Assembly: GCA_964475685.1 (NCBI GenBank)
Contig: CAYYXP010000001.1
Coordinates: 1-12,657 of the forward strand
Origin: CAVVWJ01 sp964475685
GTDB taxonomy: Bacteria; Gemmatimonadota; Gemmatimonadetes; Gemmatimonadales; GWC2-71-9
Reading direction: 5' to 3'
DNA length: 12,657 bases
Shown here in pieces: positions 1 through 6,004 of this stretch. Made by a program: the position numbers and the translations under genes. The notes beneath the pieces were generated by a model, which had not been told where the DNA came from, did not search any database, and was given only the letters and a program-made list of their open reading frames with translations. Position 1 is the first letter of the stretch. Each line of letters begins with the position of its first letter.

Positions 1-260
1 CCCCGGCTGTCGAGCGGCAGGCGGCAGACGAGCCGGGCCACCAGCACCGGCAGCAGGCCCAGCAGGAGCGCCGACACGGCGGAGTGGGTGGCCGGCGCGA
101 GGGGCGCACCGGTGAGCGCCAACCAGCGCCCGTGCCCGAGCACGCCGACCTCGTCGGCACGGGCGGCGTAGTGGAACACCACCAGCGCGCCGGTAGCGGC
201 CAGAATGAGCCACTCGGGTCGCGGCGTCAGGACGCCGCGGGCAATCGCTGGCGCAGCCAT
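1..260 (-). CDS. Membrane protein, N-terminal part only (possibly CPBP family)
   Basis: Partial gene: 86 codons read leftward before the window ends. The reading begins M-A-A-P-A-I-A-R-G and contains two hydrophobic stretches, about residues 17-33 and 58-80, so it is an integral membrane protein. I chose the ATG at 260 because an AGGAGA ribosome site sits seven bases upstream (plus-strand 268-273), inside the end of the preceding SDR gene. The two genes overlap by 34 bases, so this is the last visible member of the SDR/PAP2 operon. The style of the N-terminus, with two early helices and a short basic loop, resembles CPBP-type intramembrane proteases, but the catalytic motifs (EExxxR, FxxxH, HxxxN) would lie outside the window. 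The family is therefore a guess; that it is a real membrane-protein gene is better supported. Confidence 0.6.
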   Translation of the reverse strand, partial: MAAPAIARGVLTPRPEWLILAATGALVVFHYAARADEVGVLGHGRWLALTGAPLAPATHSAVSALLLGLLPVLVARLVCRLPLDSR

Positions 261-1201
261 GTAATGGTCTCCTGCAGTCCCGTACGCAAAGTCCGATAGC
301 GGTAGCCCAGCTCGGAGCACAACAAGGCCACGCTCACGCGCTGGTCATCGAAGTAGCTCCGCACCCAGGCCGGCGTGATCACCGGCGTCCCGCCCAGGCG
401 GCCCCAGAGGAGCGATGCGTGCGCGGCGGCGAGCGCGGCGGAGCGGGGAATCGCCAGGAGCGGACGGTGGACGCCGCTCAGTTCGCCCACGAGCCGGAGG
501 AGGCCGCGGAGCGAGGAGTTCTCGCCGCCAAGCACATAGTGCGCGCCTGCCCGGCCGCGATCCGCGGCGAGCAGGATGCCCGCGGCGACGTCGGCGGCGT
601 GGACGTAGTTGGCGAGGACATCGCCGTCGTCGAGGCGGCACACGAGGGGTGAGCCGAGATACATCGCCACGAGGCGGGTGACCCCGTTCGCGTCGTTGAG
701 CGGCCCGGGTCCGTAGACCCGGGTGGGATGCACGATCACCGCGTCGCCTCCGGCGGCGGCGTAGGCATCCACCAGCCGCTCACCGGCGAGCTTGGTCTCG
801 AGGTACGGCGTCTCCGCCCGTGCCGTCACCGGGCGAAGCTCCGGCAGTGTCAGGACGGTGGAGACGTGCACTACCCGTCGCACGCCGGCCCCGGCGGCGG
901 CGTCGAGCAGCCGGTTGACCGCGTGCACGTTGACGGCCGCGAACTCTCCGGGGTTCCGGCTCCATGCGCGCGCGCAGGCCGCGAGGTGCAGGACGGTGTC
1001 GACGCCGCGGACCGCGCGGACCAGTGCCCGCGTCTCGACCAGGTCTCCCTTGACGACCTCGATGGCCCGCCGCGCCGCGTTCTCCACGCGCTCGGGCACG
1101 CGCGCCAGCACGCGCACCGGCCGCCCGGCGGCGAGGAGCTCCTCGACGACGTACCTGCCGATGAGGCCGGTGGCGCCCGTAACCAGGACGGTGTTGCTCA
1201 C
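227..1201 (-). CDS. Extended short-chain dehydrogenase/reductase (DFR/HpnA-like)
   Basis: 324-residue NAD(P)-dependent oxidoreductase or epimerase of the extended SDR superfamily, probably cytosolic. The Rossmann nucleotide site GATGLIG is at residues 9-15. The catalytic set is visible: Ser114 in HVST and Tyr133-x-x-x-Lys137 in YLETK. The C-terminal half (HAADVAAGILLA, then YVLGGEN) resembles the dihydroflavonol-4-reductase / hopanoid-associated HpnA branch rather than sugar-nucleotide epimerases. The start is GTG at 1201: it overlaps the PAP2 stop as GTGA and has GGAGGT five bases upstream (plus-strand 1207-1212). The same frame stays open to 1432, but that extension runs antiparallel-free inside the PAP2 gene and precedes the Rossmann fold, so it is not coding. 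It follows PAP2 in the operon and overlaps the edge membrane gene by 34 bases. The substrate is unknown; a lipid or isoprenoid ketone/alcohol is my inference from context. Confidence 0.9.
   Translation of the reverse strand: MSNTVLVTGATGLIGRYVVEELLAAGRPVRVLARVPERVENAARRAIEVVKGDLVETRALVRAVRGVDTVLHLAACARAWSRNPGEFAAVNVHAVNRLLDAAAGAGVRRVVHVSTVLTLPELRPVTARAETPYLETKLAGERLVDAYAAAGGDAVIVHPTRVYGPGPLNDANGVTRLVAMYLGSPLVCRLDDGDVLANYVHAADVAAGILLAADRGRAGAHYVLGGENSSLRGLLRLVGELSGVHRPLLAIPRSAALAAAHASLLWGRLGGTPVITPAWVRSYFDDQRVSVALLCSELGYRYRTLRTGLQETITWLRQRLPAAS
268..273 (-). promoter_or_regulatory. Ribosome binding site AGGAGA inside the upstream SDR gene
   Basis: On the minus strand AGGAGA lies seven bases before the ATG at 260. 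It falls within the last codons of the SDR gene (stop at 227-229). It fixes the start of the edge gene and implies translation initiation inside its upstream neighbour. Confidence 0.65.
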
Positions 1202-2109
1202 AGGCCACCTCCGGTGACCGGCTCCGGGCAACGGACGGGAAGCACCGGAACGCGCGGGGCGGTCGTCGCGCCGCTGAACGCCGGAACGAGGACGAGCTGA
1301 AGGCCGAGCGCCCAGAGGAGCCCCGCGAGCGCATCGACAGGGTAGTGGTTCTGGGTGTAGACGGTCGCGAGCAGGACACCCGCGGCCTCGACCGTGATCA
1401 GGACCGCGACCGGACGGGGCAGCCACCGCCACGCCAGCACGGCGATCGTGGTCGCACCGGCCACGTGGGAGCTGGGGAACGCGGTGCCCAGCGAGTCCCC
1501 CGCTGCGCGCGCCGCGTGCGTGAGGTGGTAGAAGAATCCGTTCGTGAGCGGCCCCTCATAATGCGGCAGCAGCTCGGCGGGGCCGATGACCGGGAACGCG
1601 AGATAGAGGACATAGCAGCCGAGATAGGTCACCATAAGGCGGAGCGTCATGTCGCGCAGCGCGTCGGTTCGGCCGAGGAGTGCCATCGCGATCGGCGGCG
1701 CGAAGATCAGCGGGTAGTAGAGGAAGTAGAAGCCATGCATGAGCTCGCTCAGGGCCGGATACGGCATGGCCGGCATCCAGGCGAGGTTGAGGTGCTGCCC
1801 GAACAGCGCGAGATCGAGCCGCGCGACCAGGGCGTCGTAGTTTGCGCCCGAGCCGAGGCTCTGGAGCAGGCCGAGCTCGCTCCAGAACGCCATCAGCCCG
1901 AGCAGCGGATAGATCTCGCGCAACACCCCCAGGCTGCGGTGCCTGGTCTCGACGCGGGAGAGCAGGAGCGGGAGAGCCGCGGCCGCGGCGTGCGCACCGG
2001 CGATCCAGGGGACGTACCACGCGGCGCCGCCCAGCTGGGTCCAGACGGCGAACAGCACGAGGTTATAGGCGGCCACGAGCAGGTCCGCCGGGCGGATGCG
2101 GTCGCTCAT
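1198..2109 (-). CDS. PAP2 superfamily membrane protein (Aur1/inositol-phosphotransferase-like)
   Basis: 303-residue polytopic membrane protein. Two PAP2 core motifs are visible: FPSSHVAG at residues 211-218, with His215 as general acid/base, and TVYTQNHYPVD at 249-259, where His255 would be the nucleophile, supported by Asp259. The usual first motif (K-x6-RP) is absent; instead YLAFPVIGP (169-177) precedes, as in the PAP2_3/Aur1-like branch that includes inositol-phosphoceramide synthases and lipid phosphate phosphotransferases. About six hydrophobic segments span residues 10-275, placing the active site at the outer face of the inner membrane. ATG at 2109 overlaps the upstream SDR stop (ATGA) with no good ribosome site of its own, so translation is probably coupled. 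The frame is open to 3132, but upstream of 2109 it is only the shadow of that SDR. It could be a phosphatase or a head-group transferase. Confidence 0.88.
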   Translation of the reverse strand: MSDRIRPADLLVAAYNLVLFAVWTQLGGAAWYVPWIAGAHAAAAALPLLLSRVETRHRSLGVLREIYPLLGLMAFWSELGLLQSLGSGANYDALVARLDLALFGQHLNLAWMPAMPYPALSELMHGFYFLYYPLIFAPPIAMALLGRTDALRDMTLRLMVTYLGCYVLYLAFPVIGPAELLPHYEGPLTNGFFYHLTHAARAAGDSLGTAFPSSHVAGATTIAVLAWRWLPRPVAVLITVEAAGVLLATVYTQNHYPVDALAGLLWALGLQLVLVPAFSGATTAPRVPVLPVRCPEPVTGGGL

Positions 2110-3086
2110 AACCACCCCGCCTGCCGGTACCACGCGACGGCCTCGACCGCACCGCGCTCCACGGCGAACTCCGGGCGGAAGCCAAGCTCCGCCAGAGCGC
2201 GCGACGGGTCGCATACCCACCGCGCCTGGGTGAGCTCGCGTACCCGCTCGCGGTTGAGGATGGCCGCCTTCCGGCGAAGCCGGCACGCCGTCTCGGCGAC
2301 GACGGCCACGACGTTTGCCACCGGAGTTGGCACCGAGAACCGGATGGGCGCCCGGCCGATGGCCCGGCCCGCGGCTTCGGCGAACCGCGCCCAGGTGACG
2401 ACCTCGGGATGGGCCACGCAATAGGTTCGGCCGACGGCACGCGGCGCGGCCGCGGCGCCGAGCAGGGCCTGCACGGCGTCTCCCACGTAGAGCATGCTGA
2501 TTTCCCTGTCCCACCGCCCGACAGTGACCGCGAAGCCGCGGCGCACCATCCGGAAGAAGGTGAGGACCCCGCGCTCCCTCGGCCCGTAGACCGGTGGGAA
2601 GCGGAGGATCGTCGCCGGCACTCTGTCGTCGTAGGCGTGGACCATCGCCTCCGCGAGGAGCTTGGACTGGCCGTAGTGCGACAGCGGGCAGGGCAGCGTG
2701 TCGGGGGTGAGGAGCTCGCCGTTGTGGCAAGGGCCGAGCGCGGCGAGCGAGGAGAGAAGGATGACGCGCGGTGCGCTCGACCCCTGCGCGGCGGCCGCCT
2801 GAAGCACGCGGCGGGTGCCGTCGGCGTTCACGGCGTAGAAGTCCGACGGGCTCCGTGCCTCGGTCAGGGCAGCGAGGTGGAACACGACCTCCGCACCCTC
2901 GAGGGCGGAGCGGAGAGCGTCGGCCCTCTCGAGGCCGATCGGCGCGAAGTCGATGCGCTGATCCCGGACCCAGCCGGCCCCTCCGCCTGGCCGCTCGATG
3001 CAGACGACATCGTCGCCGCGCGCAACCAGCGCCTCGATGAGATGGCTGCCGATGAACCCTGCGCCTCCGGTGACCACGGCCCGCAT
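2106..3086 (-). CDS. Extended SDR, NAD-dependent epimerase/dehydratase family
   Basis: 326-residue extended SDR. The nucleotide-binding motif GGAGFIG is at residues 7-13, the catalytic Ser is in LLSSLAA (112-113), and Tyr138-x-x-x-Lys142 is in YGQSK. DD at 25-26 and the acidic residue after the second strand (CIERP) favour NAD over NADP. ATG at 3086 has GGGAGG four bases upstream. It is the first gene of a set with overlaps (this gene, PAP2, SDR, membrane protein), preceded by 83 non-coding bases that hold a tandem CTTGA element. The closest general families are 3-beta-hydroxysteroid/ketoceramide-reductase-like and sugar epimerases; with a PAP2 and a second SDR in the same operon I favour a lipid substrate, but that is inference. 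No missing catalytic residues are seen. Confidence 0.9.
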   Translation of the reverse strand: MRAVVTGGAGFIGSHLIEALVARGDDVVCIERPGGGAGWVRDQRIDFAPIGLERADALRSALEGAEVVFHLAALTEARSPSDFYAVNADGTRRVLQAAAAQGSSAPRVILLSSLAALGPCHNGELLTPDTLPCPLSHYGQSKLLAEAMVHAYDDRVPATILRFPPVYGPRERGVLTFFRMVRRGFAVTVGRWDREISMLYVGDAVQALLGAAAAPRAVGRTYCVAHPEVVTWARFAEAAGRAIGRAPIRFSVPTPVANVVAVVAETACRLRRKAAILNRERVRELTQARWVCDPSRALAELGFRPEFAVERGAVEAVAWYRQAGWL

Positions 3087-3169
3087 ATGTCCTCCCGGTG
3101 AGTGTGGACCAACGTTGTCGAAGGCCGGTCAAGCCGGCGTCAAGCTGCCGGGATCAGCCGCAGGCTTCG
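3087..3169 (-). other. Non-coding gap between hydrolase and SDR genes, probable promoter
   Basis: This is the only non-coding gap in the lower minus-strand block apart from the shorter one at 4043-4096. It holds the tandem CTTGA element at 3125-3155 and the GGGAGG ribosome site next to the SDR start. A short inverted repeat GCCGG-CTTGA-CCGGC surrounds the second block, but no U-rich run follows, so it is not a typical terminator. No clear -10 hexamer is visible. Confidence 0.5.
3125..3155 (-). promoter_or_regulatory. Tandem CTTGA direct repeat, site A (putative BTAD/SARP operator)
   Basis: On the minus strand CTTGA occurs at 3144-3140 and again at 3133-3129, exactly 11 bases apart, as CTTGACGCCGGCTTGACC. 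A weaker third copy, CTTCGAC, follows. The last base of the second block is 43 bases from the SDR start at 3086. The 31-base element matches site B (4082-4111) at 25 of 31 aligned columns with one gap, by hand alignment. An 11-base direct-repeat period is the established binding geometry of SARP regulators, whose operators replace the -35 box. The second block reads TTGACC, itself a good -35, but no convincing -10 follows. Binding by the neighbouring regulator is inference. Confidence 0.55.
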
Positions 3170-4042
3170 TCACTTCACCACTCCCGCCACGCGCTCGACA
3201 ATCAGCGCAACGGCGTCCGGCCGCTCTTCCTGCGGATAGTGGCCGGCGCCCTCGATTGTTTCCGTGACGAGCTGGGGCAGGTTCGATTGGAGCCGCTCGA
3301 GATCGCGCTCGGGCATCGTTTCCGGGTGCGGCGCCCCGCCGAGCACCAGGATCACCGGGCAGCTGATCTCGGCCAGGTGGGGCGCGAGCTTCTCCCGTTC
3401 GCGCGCCTCGCCCATCCGGAGGTAGGCTTTGAGCGTCCCGTCGAGGTCGGCGGTCGCGCCGGCGGTGTACCCCTCGACGACCTCGTCACTCACCCAGCTC
3501 GTGTCACCCGAAGCCTTGATGAGCGCACCGCGGATCTTCCCGCGGACGAGCTTCGTCCCGCCGAACACCTTGACCCACGGCGCCCACTGGGCGGCGCGCC
3601 GGAGGCCCGGCGTGGCCGCCGTCTCCGCGGGCCCCCCGTCGAGAGACACGAACGCGCGCACCAGGTCCGGGCGCCGGTACGCCAGCCGGAACCCCATCCC
3701 CGCGCCGAGCGAGTGTGCGACGAGCACGACCTGGTTCAGACCGAGGGTATCGAGCACGGCGGCGATGCGGGAGGCCTGTGCGCCCAGGGAGTAATCGGCG
3801 CGCTCGGGCCGCGCCGACGTGCCGACGCCGAGCGGCTCGATGACGACGACGCGATGGCCCTGGGAGACGAGGAGGGGGATGAGCTTGCGGAAGCCGAACG
3901 CCGAGCCGAACAGGCCGGGGATCAGAACGACGGGCGAGCCCTCGCCCGTCGCGGTTACCTCAATGTTCTCGCCCGGCGCCAGGGACACCGTCCGGACCTG
4001 CGCGCTGTCGCCGAGTACGAAGAGAGCTGCCAGCCACCACAT
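3170..4042 (-). CDS. Secreted or membrane-anchored alpha/beta-hydrolase
   Basis: 290-residue alpha/beta-hydrolase-fold enzyme. A short hydrophobic start (MWWLAALFVLGDSAQ) looks like a signal peptide, so export is likely. The oxyanion segment PGLFGSAFGF is at 42-51, and the nucleophile elbow is AHSLGAG with Ser111; Ala replaces the usual first Gly. His268 lies in GAGHYPQEE. The strand where the catalytic acid normally sits reads LVLGGAPHPE (about 232-241) with no Asp; Asp135 in SLDGG after strand 6 is a plausible alternative, as in haloalkane-dehalogenase-type and some lipase-type members. The start ATG at 4042 has GGAGG five bases upstream. It begins 54 bases after the regulator's stop and carries tandem CTTGA site B ahead of it, so it may have its own regulated promoter. 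Esterase or lipase-like activity is likely; the substrate is unknown. Confidence 0.88.
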   Translation of the reverse strand: MWWLAALFVLGDSAQVRTVSLAPGENIEVTATGEGSPVVLIPGLFGSAFGFRKLIPLLVSQGHRVVVIEPLGVGTSARPERADYSLGAQASRIAAVLDTLGLNQVVLVAHSLGAGMGFRLAYRRPDLVRAFVSLDGGPAETAATPGLRRAAQWAPWVKVFGGTKLVRGKIRGALIKASGDTSWVSDEVVEGYTAGATADLDGTLKAYLRMGEAREREKLAPHLAEISCPVILVLGGAPHPETMPERDLERLQSNLPQLVTETIEGAGHYPQEERPDAVALIVERVAGVVK

Positions 4043-4081
4043 GTGCGCCTCCGATGAAGGACGGGCGCATGGTGGGGCGGA

Positions 4082-4111
4082 CGGCTCAAGTGGGCGTCAA
4101 GTGCCCGGATC
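4082..4111 (-). promoter_or_regulatory. Tandem CTTGA direct repeat, site B (putative BTAD/SARP operator)
   Basis: On the minus strand CTTGA occurs at 4101-4097 and 4090-4086, again exactly 11 bases apart, as CTTGACGCCCACTTGAGC. The first block contains the TGA stop of the BTAD regulator, so the element straddles the end of the gene whose product may bind it. The second block ends 44 bases before the hydrolase ATG, against 43 at site A. Flanks are also shared (GATCC and GGCA upstream). No convincing -10 is visible downstream. Assignment as an operator rests on repeat geometry, position and the copy at site A. Confidence 0.55.
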
Positions 4112-6004
4112 GGCCTCGAGCAGCCGCTGGCGCTGGCCGGGGGTCAGCATGTCGCGGTCGACGACGCGCCGGACGAGGCGGGCGGCGAAAGCGTAGCCGC
4201 GCGGCTCGGCGACGAGCCAGTGATGCCACTCGAGCTCGTCAAGAGCGTCGTGGACCCTCGCGAGCGGCAGGCCGAGTGCGGTGGCGATACGGGTGGCGGA
4301 CATGCGATCACCCAGGGCGGCGACGGCGGTAAGGACGCTCCGGGCATCGGGTGAGAACCGGCGGAAGCCGATGCGGATGGCGGCCACGATGGCGTCGGGG
4401 AGGTCGCCGGGCAGCGTCTGGTCCAGCGTCTTCTGGGGTGCGGGCCAGGCGCCGGCTGTCTGGCGCAGGTCGAGCCCCGCCGCGACCGCCCGCAGCAGCT
4501 CCACCGCAAGCAGCGGGAGCCCGGCGGAGTCGGTGCCGACGCGCCGGACGACGCGGTCGAGCTCGATCGCGTCGTACCCGGGAAGCAGCCGCTCCGCCAA
4601 CGACCGGAGGGCCGCCGCGCTCAACGTCCCGACCGGGACGACGGCGCCCGGAAGGTCGCGGCCGATCCGGCTGCGCAGGTCGTCGAGGTCGGGGCGGGGC
4701 GGATCGGGCGAGAGGCCGAGCACGAGGCAGACCGGGGACGCGGCAAGGTCGCGCAGCAGCGCCTTGAGCGCCGCGGTGGACTTGGGATCGAGCCACTGGG
4801 CGTCGTCCACCGCGAGCACCACGGGGTGTTCCTCGACGGCGGCACGCACGATCTCGCTCAGCGCGCGGCCAAGGGGCAACGGCGAACCGGTGCCGGCCAC
4901 GCTCGGAAAGCGCGCGGCCCATTCGGGCGCCACCTCCGTGAACGCCGCGATGGCGGCGGCCGGAGCCCCGGCGACGCCCGGCACCTCGGCGAGCCCGCCC
5001 CGGGCGAGCACCAGCGCCCCGCTCCACGGCTCGGCGTGATCGCCCTCGACCGCGCGCGCCGTAGCGATGGTGGCGCCGTCGAGCTGGAGCCGCGCGAGCA
5101 GCTCCTCGATCAAGCGGGTCTTCCCCGAACCGCTCTCGCCGGTGATGACCAAAGCCGACGCCCGGCGTCCGGTGGTTGCCGCCGCGGCAGCTTCCAGCAG
5201 CCGCCCCAACTCGTCCTCGCGGCCCGCGAGCGGGAGTCTCGGGGCGAGATCGGCGGCCGCCGCCCCGTCACGATGCCCCGCCGGCCGGGCAAGCCGCTGC
5301 CGGCGCACCCGCTCGGCCAGAGCCGTCGTCTCTCCCTCCGGTGCCGAGCCGACCTCGTCGGCGAGCCTGGCGGCGAGTTGCTCGTACCGCTCGAGCGCCG
5401 CGGCGCGGTCTCCCGCGAGCGCGAGGCTCCGCATTGCTGCGCGGAGCGCTGGCTCCGAGCGCGGGTCGAGCGCCGACGCGCGGCGCGCGACGGCCACCGC
5501 GTCCTGGGAGCTGCCCCTCTGCAGAAGCTCGTCGACATGATGCACCAGCACCGCGACGGATCGCCCGCGCCAGGCCGATCGCTCGGCGCCGAGCCAGTCC
5601 TCGAATTCCGATGCCTCGGGCACGCTGAAGCCCTCGAGGAACTCGCCCGTCACGAGCGCGGCGGCCGCTGCCCACTCGCCCCGGGCGGCGAGAGCCTCCA
5701 CCTCGTCTACGTCGAGGTGCACCACGCCGGACAGGAGGCGCACCTGTCCCGCGGGGGTCTCGATGGCGGACTTCCCCAGGTGCCGGCGCAGGATCCGGAG
5801 CGCCTCGTTGAGGGAGTGCCGCGCATCGGCATCCGGCTTCTCGGACCAGAGCAGGCCCGCCAGATGCTCGCGGGTGCGACCACGGCGGTCGGACCGCGCG
5901 AGGTAGATCATGAGCGCGAGCGGCTTCCGCCAGAGGAGGTCGCCCGAGGCCATGGCACCGTCCACGGTCACCTCGACGGGGCCCAGTGTGCGGCAGACGA
6001 TCAT
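4097..6004 (-). CDS. BTAD/SARP-like transcriptional regulator with AAA ATPase domain
   Basis: 635-residue regulator. Residues 1-95 form an OmpR/SARP-type winged helix (LGPVEVTVDG, then KPLALMIYLA, GRTREHLAGLLW, and the recognition-helix region ARHSLNEALRILRRHLG). Residues 98-235 are the helical BTAD domain (FLEGF, W-L, then a TPR-like repeat). Residues 255-480 are an AAA/STAND-like ATPase with Walker A GESGSGKT (289-296) and Walker B VVLAVDDAQWLD (395-406). About 540-635 look like a winged-helix cap. The large TPR tail of AfsR-type proteins is absent. I chose ATG 6004, which overlaps the upstream stop (ATGA) and has GAAAGGA about eight bases before it; the ATG at 6013 would have no spacing from that site. 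It is co-transcribed with the kinase pair, and likely couples ATP and partner state to promoter activation downstream (inference). Confidence 0.88.
   Translation of the reverse strand: MIVCRTLGPVEVTVDGAMASGDLLWRKPLALMIYLARSDRRGRTREHLAGLLWSEKPDADARHSLNEALRILRRHLGKSAIETPAGQVRLLSGVVHLDVDEVEALAARGEWAAAAALVTGEFLEGFSVPEASEFEDWLGAERSAWRGRSVAVLVHHVDELLQRGSSQDAVAVARRASALDPRSEPALRAAMRSLALAGDRAAALERYEQLAARLADEVGSAPEGETTALAERVRRQRLARPAGHRDGAAAADLAPRLPLAGREDELGRLLEAAAAATTGRRASALVITGESGSGKTRLIEELLARLQLDGATIATARAVEGDHAEPWSGALVLARGGLAEVPGVAGAPAAAIAAFTEVAPEWAARFPSVAGTGSPLPLGRALSEIVRAAVEEHPVVLAVDDAQWLDPKSTAALKALLRDLAASPVCLVLGLSPDPPRPDLDDLRSRIGRDLPGAVVPVGTLSAAALRSLAERLLPGYDAIELDRVVRRVGTDSAGLPLLAVELLRAVAAGLDLRQTAGAWPAPQKTLDQTLPGDLPDAIVAAIRIGFRRFSPDARSVLTAVAALGDRMSATRIATALGLPLARVHDALDELEWHHWLVAEPRGYAFAARLVRRVVDRDMLTPGQRQRLLEADPGT

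Noticed and set aside
1202..1432. N-terminal extension of the second SDR to 401 residues
   Set aside because: It precedes the Rossmann motif, overlaps PAP2 coding sequence and is ignored by the GTG with a good ribosome site at 1201.
2110..3132. Open frame extending the PAP2 protein upstream to 644 residues
   Set aside because: The extra part is an Arg/Pro-rich shadow of the SDR gene in the same region, and PAP2 has a natural start at the ATGA overlap (2109).
3126..3142. Inverted repeat GCCGG-CTTGA-CCGGC as a terminator for the hydrolase gene
   Set aside because: The stem is only five pairs and no U-rich run follows on the minus strand; the operator reading explains the conserved part better.
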